A stretch of DNA of 32,202 nt from Gordonia sp. UBA5067 (GCF_002414845.1 NZ_DIAX01000042.1:1360-33561); one strand, 5' to 3'. Shown: positions 1 through 8,177, numbered from the stretch's first letter. Numbers and translations: made by a program. The notes: generated by a model not told the origin, from the letters alone.

Positions 1-239
1 CGAGCGGGCCGATCAGGCCCGGCGATATCGTGACGACGACGATCACCTCGGTGGCGCCGCACCACCTGATGGCTGACGGCGGGGTCATCTCGATCCGCAA
101 TACGCGGGCTGGCGATGCCTACGAGGCGAATCGTCGACCGACCACCGCGTCGACAGGGGTGGGCCTGGGCCTGCCAACGATCGGCGTCCGCCCGATTGAG
201 CCGGTGTCGACCGGCTGTTCGCCGGGTGGCGGCAACTAG
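1..239 (+). CDS. miaB: MiaB tRNA methylthiotransferase, C-terminal end (partial)
   Basis: The 5' part lies outside the window. The visible frame is open from base 3 and ends at TAG 237-239. The visible residues around [21 protein letters not shown] fit the TRAM RNA-binding domain that closes MiaB, a radical-SAM enzyme that converts i6A37 to ms2i6A37 in tRNA. A low-complexity tail ending in GGGN follows. The call rests on this domain and on context: the same membrane gene, DUF349 gene and miaA follow miaB in mycobacteria, and MiaA makes the substrate of MiaB. The catalytic iron-sulfur part cannot be seen. Another TRAM protein is possible but unlikely given the neighbours. Confidence 0.8.
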   Translation, partial: SGPIRPGDIVTTTITSVAPHHLMADGGVISIRNTRAGDAYEANRRPTTASTGVGLGLPTIGVRPIEPVSTGCSPGGGN

Positions 240-884
240 ATGACGGGATACGAAGTGAGTAACGATCCGACAGCGGGATTCGAGCAGTTCAAGGGCGACC
301 TACGCAAAGCCGAGCGGAAGGTGGCCGGGGAGATAGACCCGGGCGCCCGGGCGGTGGTGGTCGCCGTTGCGGTTCTGTTGGCCGGGGTGTCTCTCGCGCT
401 GCCGCATACCGGCTCGGTCAACGGCTTTGATGTGTTGAGCTACAACGCTCAGGCGCAAGCCGCGCAGATAGCGATCACCTCAAGGGTGTTCGTGTATTTG
501 GTGCTGATCTTCGGCGTTCTCGCCTCGGCGCTCGCGTTGGTGACGCGGCGCTGGGTCCTGGCGTGGATCGCGTTGTGTGGGTGCATGGTGTCGATTGTCG
601 CCGGGATGCTGGCGTGGTGGACCCGGACGACACCTGGTCTCAATGCATTGCCGGGTCCTGATGGCAGGCTGCTGCCGCCGGCGGGCGGAATCGGCATCGG
701 GTTGATCCTCGGCCTGGTGGCGATGGTTGTCTTGTCTTTCCACTGGGCTCGGGTCGTCTGGTCGCGCAACGCCTATCAGTTGTCGGTGGAGGCGCAGCGG
801 CGTGAGGCGGCGGCGCGCGCCGATGACCGGATGCGTGGCCTCATCACCCCGGTGCGGCACGACGACGACCCGACTGACGCTTAG
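240..884 (+). CDS. Four-helix membrane protein (Rv2732c-like)
   Basis: A 214-residue membrane protein of unknown function. Hydrophobic segments lie near residues 37-55, 80-101, 104-126 and 149-171, with a charged N-terminus and an Arg/Asp-rich C-terminal tail, probably cytoplasmic. The ATG at 240 directly follows the miaB stop, so the two genes are probably translationally coupled. A GTG at 255 is an alternative start. Its position after miaB and its topology match the conserved membrane protein Rv2732c of M. tuberculosis, whose role is not known to me. The stop overlaps the stop of the convergent DUF349 gene by three bases (TTAG at 881-884). Confidence 0.8.
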   Translation: MTGYEVSNDPTAGFEQFKGDLRKAERKVAGEIDPGARAVVVAVAVLLAGVSLALPHTGSVNGFDVLSYNAQAQAAQIAITSRVFVYLVLIFGVLASALALVTRRWVLAWIALCGCMVSIVAGMLAWWTRTTPGLNALPGPDGRLLPPAGGIGIGLILGLVAMVVLSFHWARVVWSRNAYQLSVEAQRREAAARADDRMRGLITPVRHDDDPTDA

Positions 885-2239
885 CGGTCGGAGACGGCGC
901 CTTCGGCGGTTTTCGCCCATTCCCGCCACTGCTCGGCCTGCTCGCGCAGCTTGGCCGCCTCGTCGGCCTTGCCGCGCTCGTCGGCCTTGCGTGCTTGGTC
1001 CTCCAGTGCAGCCACTTTCTCGGCGAACTGCGCGGCACGTGCCGCGACTTCAGGATCGTCACGGCGCCACGTTTCGTTCTCCGCGTCACGAATTCGCCGC
1101 TCGAGCGCCCGGAATCGGCCATCGAGGCGGGTCATCTGGTTACGGGGCACCTTTCCGAGTTCGTCCCATCTTTCCTGCAGGTTGCGGAATGATCGGCGTG
1201 CGGCGGCGAGATCGGCGGTGTCGATGGTGCGCTCGGCTTCGTCGAGCAGCGCCGACTTCGCTTCGGCATTGGCGGTGAACTCGTCGTCGCGCTGCGCCGC
1301 ATCGATGTTGCGGGCCGAGAAGAAAATGTCCTGAGCCGCTTTGAACCGCTGCCACAGGGCGTCGTCAACATCTCGCGGTCCGCGCCCGGCGCCCTTCCAC
1401 TCGGTCATCAGGTCACGGAATCGTCCCGCCGTCGGGCCCCAGTCGGTTGACGAGGAGAGCTCTTCGGCTTGTGCGATGAGTTCCTCCTTCCGGTCTTTGG
1501 CCGCACCCCGGTCGCGGTCGAGTTCGGCGAAGTGGGTACCGCGACGCCGATTGAACTTGTCGCGGGCGCGGGCGTAGCGCTTCCACAGCGCATCATCTGA
1601 CTTTCGGTCGATGCCTTTGATCTCCCGCCACTCGTCGAGGATCGTGCGGATGCGATCGCCAGCGTCCTTCCACTGCGTCGAATCGTCCGCAAGTGTCTCG
1701 GCCTCGACGGCCAGTGCCTCTTTGCGTGCGATTGCCGCCTCGCGATCATGTGCGCGCTGCGCCTTGGCCTCCTCGGCGACCTCGTCGGCGGTATCGGTGA
1801 TGGCGAGCAGCCGGGACTGCAGCGCCGCCACGTTGCCGATGACGTGGGCGGTGGGCAGGGCATCCAACAAGTGTTGTGCAGCCGCGCGGGTCTTGCGCGG
1901 GTCGCCCGATCGTGCGGCCAGACGCTCCTCGAGAATCTCGACCTCGGTGGCCAGGTCCTCGAAGCGCCGGGAGAAGTGGGCGAGGCCGTCCTCCGGGCTC
2001 CCGGCCTGCCACTGTCCGACCTCACGCTCACCGTCGGCCGTCTTGAGCCACACGATGCCCATCTCGTCGACCCGCCCGAATTGGTGTGGATCGCCGACGC
2101 GAGTGGGCTGATGCGTGATGGGAGCGTTGGTCACCGATCGCGCGCCGGGATTGGGGCCCGGTCGCGGCCCGGGCTTGGGCCCGGGTTTGGGCGTGCTCGA
2201 CCCGTCGGTCGCCGGAGATTCGGAGTCGGAGGCTGTCAT
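881..2239 (-). CDS. DUF349 repeat protein, coiled-coil rich
   Basis: The predicted protein has 452 residues and repeated DUF349 units. Each has a conserved Trp in a helix (for example EWREIKG, EWKGAGRG, ERWDELG), and two show a DDALWxRF/Y segment followed by a charged helix. The whole is rich in Ala, Glu, Arg and Lys and should form long alpha-helical hairpins. An N-terminal tail contains four Lys/Arg/Asn-Pro-Gly-Pro units (residues 18-32). The ATG at 2239 was preferred to one 57 bases upstream because GAGGAC lies about 8 nt before it. The gene is in the position of Rv2731. DUF349 proteins have no established activity that I can assign. The gene is divergent from the LigB-like gene. Confidence 0.85.
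   Translation of the reverse strand: MTASDSESPATDGSSTPKPGPKPGPRPGPNPGARSVTNAPITHQPTRVGDPHQFGRVDEMGIVWLKTADGEREVGQWQAGSPEDGLAHFSRRFEDLATEVEILEERLAARSGDPRKTRAAAQHLLDALPTAHVIGNVAALQSRLLAITDTADEVAEEAKAQRAHDREAAIARKEALAVEAETLADDSTQWKDAGDRIRTILDEWREIKGIDRKSDDALWKRYARARDKFNRRRGTHFAELDRDRGAAKDRKEELIAQAEELSSSTDWGPTAGRFRDLMTEWKGAGRGPRDVDDALWQRFKAAQDIFFSARNIDAAQRDDEFTANAEAKSALLDEAERTIDTADLAAARRSFRNLQERWDELGKVPRNQMTRLDGRFRALERRIRDAENETWRRDDPEVAARAAQFAEKVAALEDQARKADERGKADEAAKLREQAEQWREWAKTAEGAVSDR
2146..2193 (-). repeat. Tandem PGP-coding repeats in the DUF349 gene
   Basis: Four imperfect tandem units of about 12 bp, built from CCGGGCCC-type blocks, encode successive (K/R/N)PGP units. They make a flexible proline-rich linker between an acidic N-terminal tail and the helical domains. 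The unit length keeps the frame, so the number could vary between strains by slippage. Confidence 0.7.
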
Positions 2240-2338
2240 TGCGGTGTCCTCACCGTTATCGTGCCGCGCGTCACGGCTGCCAGGTTGTGCCGGCATCGGG
2301 GGAACCCGGGCCGTTGGCCTCCATTCAAGCAGGTCGAC

Positions 2339-2344
2339 TAGCGT
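2339..2344 (+). promoter_or_regulatory. -10 element, likely leaderless promoter of the LigB-like gene
   Basis: TAGCGT fits TAnnnT and is followed by 8 nt and then GTG at 2353. No Shine-Dalgarno sequence at normal distance precedes that GTG. This suggests transcription starting at or one or two bases before the start codon. No clear -35 element is visible. Confidence 0.45.
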
Positions 2345-2352
2345 CGTGGGTT

Positions 2353-3090
2353 GTGTTGATTTCGGCGGTATTCATCCCAGGCGCACCAGCGCTGGTGCCC
2401 GAGGTGTCCGGCCCCGGGGTGGTCGAGCTCGATCCCGTTCGCACCGCGATGCAGGTGGCGATCGCCGAACAGGCCCTGCTCAGCGGTTCCTGGTGGGGGG
2501 TGGGTGTCGCGGATTCGACCGCTGACAGTCAATCGGGCGAGGTGCTCGGTGTGGGATCCTTCGGCGGATTCGGTGTCGACCGCCATGTTGCGCTCCAGCC
2601 GGGCCCGAATGCGGCGCCCGGAGAGTCGCACCTTCCGACGTCGATGCTGATTGCCGGATGGGCGCGCGAACTCGCACCCGAGGCGCACCCGGTGGTGATC
2701 AGTCCGGTGGTCGTGGCGGCGGGCGCAGGTCCGGCGACGTGCCGGGCCGTGGGAGCAGATCTGGCCGCGCGGCTGGCTGCTGGGCCGGAGGCCGTCGGGC
2801 TCCTGGTCGTCGGTGATGGGGCGATCAATCTGAGCGACGGGGCACCCGGTGGGGGATGCGCGCCCGACGCCGTCGCGCTGCAGGCGGACATCGACGCCGC
2901 ACTGGCCTCGGGCGACCCGGACGCGGTACGCGAGCTGGACTGGGACCGGTGTGCCCGCTGGGGGGCGCGCGGCCGAGGCGTGTGGGAGGTTGCGGCCGCC
3001 TGCGCACCCAGCTCTGCGACGGCCACCGTCGGCTACGCCGGTGCGCCGTTCGGGGTGGGCTACAACGTCGTCACCTGGCGGTTCGGGTGA
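2353..3090 (+). CDS. LigB-like (class III extradiol dioxygenase fold) protein
   Basis: About 245 residues from GTG 2353. The open frame extends upstream, but those codons lie in the divergent promoter region and encode unlike sequence, whereas the family start resembles the hydrophobic strand from [17 protein letters not shown]. The motif [14 protein letters not shown] and the C-terminal [15 protein letters not shown] are typical of the LigB-like subunit-B superfamily. The gene corresponds in position to Rv2728c. No aromatic-degradation genes are nearby, so a catabolic role is not supported and the true reaction is unknown. Its TGA overlaps the miaA GTG (GTGA, 3087-3090), so translation of miaA is probably coupled to it. 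Confidence 0.75.
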   Translation: MLISAVFIPGAPALVPEVSGPGVVELDPVRTAMQVAIAEQALLSGSWWGVGVADSTADSQSGEVLGVGSFGGFGVDRHVALQPGPNAAPGESHLPTSMLIAGWARELAPEAHPVVISPVVVAAGAGPATCRAVGADLAARLAAGPEAVGLLVVGDGAINLSDGAPGGGCAPDAVALQADIDAALASGDPDAVRELDWDRCARWGARGRGVWEVAAACAPSSATATVGYAGAPFGVGYNVVTWRFG

Positions 3091-4004
3091 GCGCGTGTCC
3101 GCCGATCGTCGTCGTCGGCCCGACCGCGAGCGGGAAGTCGAAGTTGGCCCTCGACCTCGCCGAGCGTCTCGCCGGTGAGGTCGTCAACGCCGATGCCATG
3201 CAGCAGTACCGCGGCATGGATATCGGCACCGCCAAACTGTCGATCGCCGAGCGTCGGGGGATTGTCCACCACCAACTCGACGTCCTCGACGTCGCGGAGA
3301 CGGCCACGGTTGCGCGCTATCAGCGCGCCGCGATCGCTGACGTCGAGGCGACCCTCCGCCGGGGGGCGACACCGATCATCGTCGGCGGCTCCATGATGTA
3401 TTTCCAGGCGCTGGTGGACCAGTGGTCACTACCGCCCACCGATGTCGCGGTGCGGGCCCGTTACGAGGCGCAGTTGGCGGTCACGGGAACGCAGGAGATG
3501 CACCGCCGCCTCGCGGTGGTGGATCCGGCGGCGGCGCAGACGATTCTGGACACCGACGGACGCCGCATCGTCCGGGCGCTCGAGGTGGTGGAACTGACCG
3601 GCCATCCTTTCGCCGCTTCCCAGCCGCGGATCGGCTCGCCCCGCTGGGATGCGGTGCTTGTCGGGGTGGACCGCGAGACCGAGGTACTCGACGGTCTCAT
3701 CGCCGTGCGCACCGACGAAATGTTCGCCCGTGGCCTGCTCGACGAGGTATCCGGTCTGCTCGAGCACGGGCTGCGTGACGGGCAGACGGCGATTCGTGCG
3801 ATCGGTTACGCGCAGGCCGTGGCGCATCTCGATGGCGAGTATGACCTGGGCCGCGCACGTGAGTTGACGTTCACCGGAACCCGGCGCTACGTACGGCGCC
3901 AGCGCTCCTGGTTTCGGCGGGACCCCCGAATCCGCTGGTTCGACGGTGGCGGCACCGGCCTGACCGACGCCGTCACCGCCTACTATCGCGACATCCGCGA
4001 CTAG
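3087..4004 (+). CDS. miaA: tRNA dimethylallyltransferase MiaA
   Basis: The protein (305 residues) transfers the dimethylallyl group of DMAPP to N6 of A37 in tRNAs reading codons that begin with U. The i6A37 product is then thiomethylated by MiaB, whose gene end lies at the left edge of the window. A P-loop GPTASGKS is at residues 11-18. It is followed by the substrate-binding [15 protein letters not shown] region and by [10 protein letters not shown], corresponding to GGTMLYxxAL in the family. The C-terminal part contains the tRNA-contacting [15 protein letters not shown] segment. The GTG start at 3087 overlaps the preceding stop by four bases and places the P-loop at the usual distance. Length is normal. 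Confidence 0.96.
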   Translation: MSACPPIVVVGPTASGKSKLALDLAERLAGEVVNADAMQQYRGMDIGTAKLSIAERRGIVHHQLDVLDVAETATVARYQRAAIADVEATLRRGATPIIVGGSMMYFQALVDQWSLPPTDVAVRARYEAQLAVTGTQEMHRRLAVVDPAAAQTILDTDGRRIVRALEVVELTGHPFAASQPRIGSPRWDAVLVGVDRETEVLDGLIAVRTDEMFARGLLDEVSGLLEHGLRDGQTAIRAIGYAQAVAHLDGEYDLGRARELTFTGTRRYVRRQRSWFRRDPRIRWFDGGGTGLTDAVTAYYRDIRD

Positions 4005-4007
4005 ACT
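4002..4007 (+). promoter_or_regulatory. -10 element for leaderless dapF, overlapping the miaA stop
   Basis: TAGACT is followed by GACGCG and the dapF GTG at 4014, so transcription would begin at or next to the start codon. The TAG of the -10 element is also the miaA stop codon (4002-4004). No Shine-Dalgarno sequence is seen before the GTG, which agrees with leaderless translation. Confidence 0.6.
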
Positions 4008-4013
4008 GACGCG

Positions 4014-4916
4014 GTGACCATCGCACCGGCGCAACCGCGGAACTTCTGGAAGGGCCACGGTACGCAGAACGATTTCATCATCATCAATGACCCGGGCGTC
4101 GTGCTGCCGCTCGATTCGGGAACGGTGGGCGCGCTCTGTGATCGGCAGCGGGGTATCGGTGCCGACGGCTTGCTGCGGGTGGCCCGGGCCGGGTCGCTCG
4201 TCGACGCGGGGGTGCTCACCGGTCTGGGCGAGGGCATCGCTGCCGACGACCTATTCATGGACTACCGCAACGGCGACGGGTCGATTGCCGAGATGTGCGG
4301 CAACGGCGTCCGAGTGTTCGCCCACTTCTGCCGGGTGAGCGGGCTCACCGATGCCGACGAGTTCGTCGTCGGTTCCCGCGCGGGTGCCCGACGGGTGCAC
4401 CTGCACTCGGTCACGCAGACGGACGCGGACGTGAGCGTCGCGATGGGCCCGGTTCGTCGTGGGGTGACATCGTCGGCGATGATCGCCGGTCATGCCTACC
4501 TGGGGCTGGCCGTCGACGTCGGTAATCCGCACTTGGCATGCGTCGTCCCCGGCCTGACGCACAGCGAGCTTGCCGCAGTGGATTTCACCGCCGGCGCCGC
4601 CTTCGACACCGCGGTGTTCCCGGACGGGGTCAACGTAGAGCTCGTGACCGAGCCACTCGACGTCGGTGATTCACTGCTCGCCTCGATGCGCGTCATCGAG
4701 CGCGGGGTGGGGGAGACGCGCAGCTGTGGGACCGGGCTCGTCGCGGCGGGTAGCGCCCTGCTGGCGTCTGTGCAGCGTGACGAAGGGATGCTGCGCATCA
4801 GTGTGCCGGGCGGCCGCGTTGAGGTGGCGATCACCGACGGCGGGCGTTCCTCGACGCTGCGGGGGCCGTCGCGACTGGTCGCGCGCGGAGAGTTGTTCGA
4901 CGGAGCACTGGGATAA
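4014..4916 (+). CDS. dapF: Diaminopimelate epimerase DapF
   Basis: This cytoplasmic, cofactor-independent enzyme interconverts LL- and meso-diaminopimelate for lysine synthesis and peptidoglycan cross-links. The 300-residue protein has two homologous halves. The catalytic cysteine pair is visible: C95 in MCGNGVRVF and C238 in GETRSCGTGLVAAG. The N-terminal substrate segment KGHGTQNDFIII is also present. There is no Shine-Dalgarno sequence before the GTG, and a TAGACT -10 element lies 6 nt upstream, so the mRNA may be leaderless. It lies between miaA and hflX, as in mycobacteria. Confidence 0.96.
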   Translation: MTIAPAQPRNFWKGHGTQNDFIIINDPGVVLPLDSGTVGALCDRQRGIGADGLLRVARAGSLVDAGVLTGLGEGIAADDLFMDYRNGDGSIAEMCGNGVRVFAHFCRVSGLTDADEFVVGSRAGARRVHLHSVTQTDADVSVAMGPVRRGVTSSAMIAGHAYLGLAVDVGNPHLACVVPGLTHSELAAVDFTAGAAFDTAVFPDGVNVELVTEPLDVGDSLLASMRVIERGVGETRSCGTGLVAAGSALLASVQRDEGMLRISVPGGRVEVAITDGGRSSTLRGPSRLVARGELFDGALG

Positions 4917-4942
4917 ACCAGGATGCGCGTCGAGGCGCCGCG

Positions 4943-6376
4943 GTGCCATCATGGATGGATATGACCGAACACGAAGCATCTATCGCCGCGCCGACTACCG
5001 GCGATCTTCAACTGGACGAGCGGGCGTCGCTACAGCGCATCGCGGGCCTGTCGACAGAACTCACCGACATCACCGAAGTCGAGTACCGGCAGCTCCGACT
5101 TGAGCGCGTGGTCCTTGTCGGCGTGTGGACGTCGGGAACCGCAGCGCAAGCACACGCGAATATGGCCGAGTTGGCCGCACTCGCCGAGACGGCCGGATCC
5201 GAGGTGCTCGACGCCATCATCCAGCGCCGCAGCAGCCCCGATGCGGCCACCTATATCGGCTCCGGCAAGGCTGGGGAGTTGCGCGAGGTGGTGGTGGCTT
5301 CGGGTGCCGACACGGTGATCGCCGATGGCGAGCTGACCCCCGCGCAATTGAACGCGCTGGAGAAGATCGTCAAGGTGAAGGTCGTCGACCGGACCGCGCT
5401 CATCTTGGACATCTTCGCCCAGCACGCCACCAGCCGGGAGGGTAAGGCGCAGGTGTCGTTGGCCCAGATGGAATACATGCTCCCGAGGCTCCGGGGCTGG
5501 GGCGAGTCGATGTCCCGGCAGGCCGGCGGACGGGCGGGCAGTAACGGCGGTGTGGGTTTGCGCGGGCCGGGTGAGACGAAGATCGAGACCGATCGCCGCC
5601 GGATCCGGGAGCGGATGGCGAAGTTGCGGCGCGAGATCCGTTCGATGAAGACCGCGCGGACCGTCAAGCGGTTGGAGCGGCATCGCAGTGGCGTGCCCGC
5701 CATCACGGTTGTGGGCTACACGAACGCGGGAAAGTCGAGTCTGGTGAACGCGATGACCGGGTCGGGCATGCTCGTCCAGGACGCGTTGTTCGCGACGCTG
5801 GATCCGACGACCCGCCGGGCCCGATTGGACGACGGTCGGGAGGTGGTGTTCACCGACACGGTGGGATTTGTGCGCCACCTGCCGACCCAGCTTATCGAGG
5901 CCTTCCGATCGACCCTCGAAGAAGTGGCCGACGCGGACCTGCTCATCCATGTCGTCGACGGGTCGGAGGCTTTTCCCCTCGATCAGGTCGCCGCCGTGCG
6001 CACGGTCCTTGGGGAGGTCCTCGAGGCCAATGGATCGGTACCGCCGCCGGAACTGCTGGTGGTCAACAAGGTTGATGCGATGACTCCGCTGGCCCGCACC
6101 GAACTGGCTGCAGCGCTGCCGGGCGCGGTGTTCGTGTCGGCGCGCACCGGTGCGGGGCTGGCAGAGTTGTTCGAGCGGATTCGTGCCGAGGTGGGCCGTC
6201 ACGACGTTGAAATGCTCGTCAACGTGCCTTTCGACCGCGGTGACGTGGTCTCCCGGATCCACGCCGACGGCGAAGTCTGCTCTGCCGAGCACCACGAAAC
6301 CGGCACGATGATGAGGGTGCGGGTGCCGGCAGCACTGGCCGGCGAACTCGAGGAGTTCGGCCGGCACAGCGGGTAG
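4943..6376 (+). CDS. hflX: Ribosome-associated GTPase HflX
   Basis: HflX binds the 50S subunit and can split stalled or stressed ribosomes; in mycobacteria it has been linked to hypoxia and macrolide-lincosamide responses. The N-terminal HflX domain contains YIGSGKAGEL (about 104-113), the RTALILDIFAQHA helix and GPGETKIETDRR (208-219). The GTPase domain has G1 GYTNAGKSS (258-266), G2 TLDPTTR, G3 DTVGF, G4 NKVD and G5 SAR. The start is uncertain: GTG 4943 has CGAGG upstream, but ATG 4955 and ATG 4961 are plausible and would shorten the protein by 4 or 6 residues. It converges on lexA with a 3-nt gap. Confidence 0.95.
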   Translation: MPSWMDMTEHEASIAAPTTGDLQLDERASLQRIAGLSTELTDITEVEYRQLRLERVVLVGVWTSGTAAQAHANMAELAALAETAGSEVLDAIIQRRSSPDAATYIGSGKAGELREVVVASGADTVIADGELTPAQLNALEKIVKVKVVDRTALILDIFAQHATSREGKAQVSLAQMEYMLPRLRGWGESMSRQAGGRAGSNGGVGLRGPGETKIETDRRRIRERMAKLRREIRSMKTARTVKRLERHRSGVPAITVVGYTNAGKSSLVNAMTGSGMLVQDALFATLDPTTRRARLDDGREVVFTDTVGFVRHLPTQLIEAFRSTLEEVADADLLIHVVDGSEAFPLDQVAAVRTVLGEVLEANGSVPPPELLVVNKVDAMTPLARTELAAALPGAVFVSARTGAGLAELFERIRAEVGRHDVEMLVNVPFDRGDVVSRIHADGEVCSAEHHETGTMMRVRVPAALAGELEEFGRHSG

Positions 6377-6379
6377 GCC

Positions 6380-7063
6380 TCAGATTCGGCGCATCACCGT
6401 GACGACCTTGCCGAGGATGACCGCCCGGTCGCCCGGAATGGGGTCGAAAACCGGGTTGTGTGGCAGCAACCACACGTGCCCGTCGTCGCGCTTGAAGGTC
6501 TTCACGGTCGCCTCACCGTCGATCATCGCGGCCACGATGTCGCCGTTGTCGGCGACGTTCTGCTGACGTATGACGACCCAGTCGCCATCGCAGATAGCTG
6601 CGCCGATCATGGACTCGCCCACCACGCGGAGCAGAAAGTGTGCTCCGTCGCCGACTAGTTCGCGAGGGAGGGGGAACACGTCCTCGATGGCCTCCTCCGC
6701 GAGGATTGGGCCGCCCGCTGCGATCTGTCCCAGTACGGGAACATAGGTCGGCGTCGGCATCCCCTCGGCCGAACCGCCGGGAGGGGGCTGGTTTCGGTCG
6801 ACGGCGACATTCACCGCGCGGGGCCGGTGCGGATCGCGTTTGAGGAGGCCTTTGGTTTCCAGCGTCCGCAGTTGATAGGCCACCGAGGAGGTCGAGACCA
6901 GGCCGACCGCGTCGCCGATCTCGCGGATGCTCGGGGGGTACCCACGTTCTCGAACCGATTTGCGGATGACTTCAAGGACATCGCGCTGCCGCTGAGTCAG
7001 CGTTGCCTCGATGGCAGCCGGTGAGTCGGTGAGTCCGGATGGGGGCGTCTTCTTCCTGGCCAT
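6380..7063 (-). CDS. lexA: SOS repressor LexA
   Basis: LexA represses DNA-damage genes and cleaves itself when stimulated by RecA filaments. The protein has 227 residues. A winged helix-turn-helix lies at about 20-80 ([23 protein letters not shown]), with the Ala-Gly cleavage site at A116-G117 in IAAGGP. The S24 protease dyad is S151 (VGESM) and K188 (TVKTF). The start at 7063 has a strong AGGAGA Shine-Dalgarno; an upstream in-frame start at 7117 would run across the operator and is rejected. A LexA box overlaps the predicted -35 element, so the gene should repress itself. It is divergent from the LysM gene. Confidence 0.97.
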   Translation of the reverse strand: MARKKTPPSGLTDSPAAIEATLTQRQRDVLEVIRKSVRERGYPPSIREIGDAVGLVSTSSVAYQLRTLETKGLLKRDPHRPRAVNVAVDRNQPPPGGSAEGMPTPTYVPVLGQIAAGGPILAEEAIEDVFPLPRELVGDGAHFLLRVVGESMIGAAICDGDWVVIRQQNVADNGDIVAAMIDGEATVKTFKRDDGHVWLLPHNPVFDPIPGDRAVILGKVVTVMRRI

Positions 7064-7088
7064 GGCTTCTCCTCTTCTCGATGTGGTC

Positions 7089-7117
7089 ACGGTAGCGAAA
7101 TCCTCCGACACTTTCAA
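7089..7117 (-). promoter_or_regulatory. lexA promoter
   Basis: On the minus strand, TTGAAA (7117-7112), a 17-nt spacer and TACCGT (7094-7089) form a good housekeeping promoter. The predicted start near 7082 leaves a leader of about 20 nt that contains the AGGAGA ribosome site of lexA. Confidence 0.65.
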
Positions 7118-7129
7118 ACATTTGTTCGA
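7114..7129. promoter_or_regulatory. LexA operator (SOS box)
   Basis: TCAAACATTTGTTCGA matches the actinobacterial SOS box TCGAA(A/C)ANNTGTTCGA with one mismatch. It overlaps the -35 element of the lexA promoter, the expected place for autorepression. Confidence 0.8.
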
Positions 7130-7143
7130 TGTGTCGCATGACT

Positions 7144-7166
7144 TTGTCGGACTGCCGTGGTAGAAC
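7144..7166 (+). promoter_or_regulatory. RecA-independent DNA-damage promoter (PafBC type)
   Basis: TTGTCGGAC, 8 nt, TAGAAC closely follows the mycobacterial RecA-independent damage motif tTGTCRGTG-N8-TAnnnT. Seven of nine bases of the left block match and the spacing is exact; the last T of the -10 is C. It reads toward the LysM gene. Rv2719c, the counterpart in M. tuberculosis, is known to be damage-inducible without full dependence on LexA/RecA. Confidence 0.6.
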
Positions 7167-7167
7167 T

Positions 7168-7183
7168 TCGAACATCAGTTCAT
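7168..7183. promoter_or_regulatory. Degenerate second LexA box
   Basis: TCGAACATCAGTTCAT has one perfect half-site and one poor one, with about three mismatches to the SOS consensus. It lies just downstream of the damage promoter, over the expected start of LysM transcription, where bound LexA would block RNA polymerase. Confidence 0.45.
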
Positions 7184-7207
7184 CGAACACACGAACGAGG
7201 AGCGATC

Positions 7208-7669
7208 ATGAGTGCACCGGTGACGCACCGCCCCAATCCGGTTCCTTCACGTCGGGTGACGCCGCTTGCCAAGCGCCCGCGTGACCCCCGGCTGTCGGCA
7301 TCTCCGCCGGCGCGGGGAACCGATTGCGGTGGATCGGCCCATCCGCGACAGCCGCTCGTAGGGGCGGATGCCGCGCGGGTATTCGCGCGCCGGCGGGCGG
7401 TGGCCGGAATCCTCGCCGGCGCGGCGCTGGCCGCCTTGGTGTGGGTCTTCGCCATTGTCGGCGGTGACTATGCGGCCGCATCGTCGCCCGATCCGGTGAC
7501 CACGTCGGTGGTGCACGTGCGCGGCGGCGAGACGCTGAACGCGGTGGCGGCCCGCGTTGCGCCGGATGTGTCACGGCAGGCCGTGATGAACCAGCTCCGG
7601 GCGTTGAACGGTCTAACATCGGCGACGCTGTCCGTCGGCCAGGCGCTGGTCGTTCCGGTCTATCGCTGA
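7208..7669 (+). CDS. DNA-damage-inducible LysM membrane protein (Rv2719c/ChiZ-like)
   Basis: The 153-residue protein has a basic, Pro/Arg-rich cytoplasmic tail, one transmembrane helix at about 64-86 and an external LysM domain at about 101-150 (HVRGGETLNAVAAR ... LSVGQALVVPVY). LysM binds peptidoglycan. The M. tuberculosis counterpart Rv2719c (ChiZ), also next to lexA, affects cell division after DNA damage. By analogy this is a candidate SOS division inhibitor; that role is inferred. GAGGAG at 7197-7202 lies 5 nt before the ATG at 7208. The upstream region carries both a PafBC-type promoter and LexA sites. No hydrolase domain is present apart from LysM. Confidence 0.85.
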   Translation: MSAPVTHRPNPVPSRRVTPLAKRPRDPRLSASPPARGTDCGGSAHPRQPLVGADAARVFARRRAVAGILAGAALAALVWVFAIVGGDYAAASSPDPVTTSVVHVRGGETLNAVAARVAPDVSRQAVMNQLRALNGLTSATLSVGQALVVPVYR

Positions 7670-7698
7670 GCGGCGTTCGGCGCAGTCGGGCCCGCCGG

Positions 7699-7704
7699 TA
7701 CTGT
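7699..7704 (+). promoter_or_regulatory. -10 element before nrdR
   Basis: TACTGT is followed by 7 nt and the nrdR ATG at 7712, as in a leaderless transcript. The G-run TGGGGG between them could instead act as a weak ribosome site on a longer transcript from the LysM gene, so both modes are possible. Confidence 0.4.
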
Positions 7705-7711
7705 TGGGGGC

Positions 7712-8161
7712 ATGCATTGTCCCTTCTGCAAGCATGTGGACACCAAGGTTGTGGACTCCAGACTCGCCGATGAGGGTCAGGCGATCCGCCGCCGCCGGTC
7801 CTGCCCGGAGTGTGGTCGCCGTTTCACCACGGTGGAGAACGCGGTGCTGGCCGTCGTCAAGCGCAACGGGGTTACCGAGCCGTTCAGCCGCGAGAAGGTC
7901 ATGCGCGGCGTTCGCCGAGCGTGTCAGGGACGACAGGTCGACGAAGACGCGCTCGCCCAGCTGGCTCAGCAGGTGGAGGACGCCGTGCGGTCGTCGGGGT
8001 CGGCCGAGATCCCGAGCAACGAGGTCGGACTTGCGATTCTCGGGCCGTTGCGCGATCTCGACGAGGTGGCCTACCTGCGTTTCGCCTCGGTGTACCGGTC
8101 ATTCGAATCGCTCGACGACTTTCAGCGCGAGATCGACGTACTGCAAGCGAACCGGGCCTGA
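7712..8161 (+). CDS. nrdR: Transcriptional repressor NrdR
   Basis: NrdR represses ribonucleotide reductase genes in response to bound ATP/dATP. The 149-residue protein starts with a zinc ribbon (C3, C6, C31, C34: CPFC ... CPEC), followed by RRFTTVE and an ATP-cone domain at about 49-139 ([22 protein letters not shown]). Length is typical. It follows the LysM gene by 42 nt and converges on hrpA with 16 nt between stops. No NrdR box was recognised in the window, so its targets lie elsewhere. Confidence 0.97.
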   Translation: MHCPFCKHVDTKVVDSRLADEGQAIRRRRSCPECGRRFTTVENAVLAVVKRNGVTEPFSREKVMRGVRRACQGRQVDEDALAQLAQQVEDAVRSSGSAEIPSNEVGLAILGPLRDLDEVAYLRFASVYRSFESLDDFQREIDVLQANRA

Positions 8162-8177
8162 CCTGATCGGTCCGGCC

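Noticed and set aside
5030..6367. 445-residue open frame on the minus strand opposite hflX
   Set aside because: It mirrors the HflX frame, is rich in His, Arg and Gln, shows no recognisable motif and has no promoter or ribosome site.
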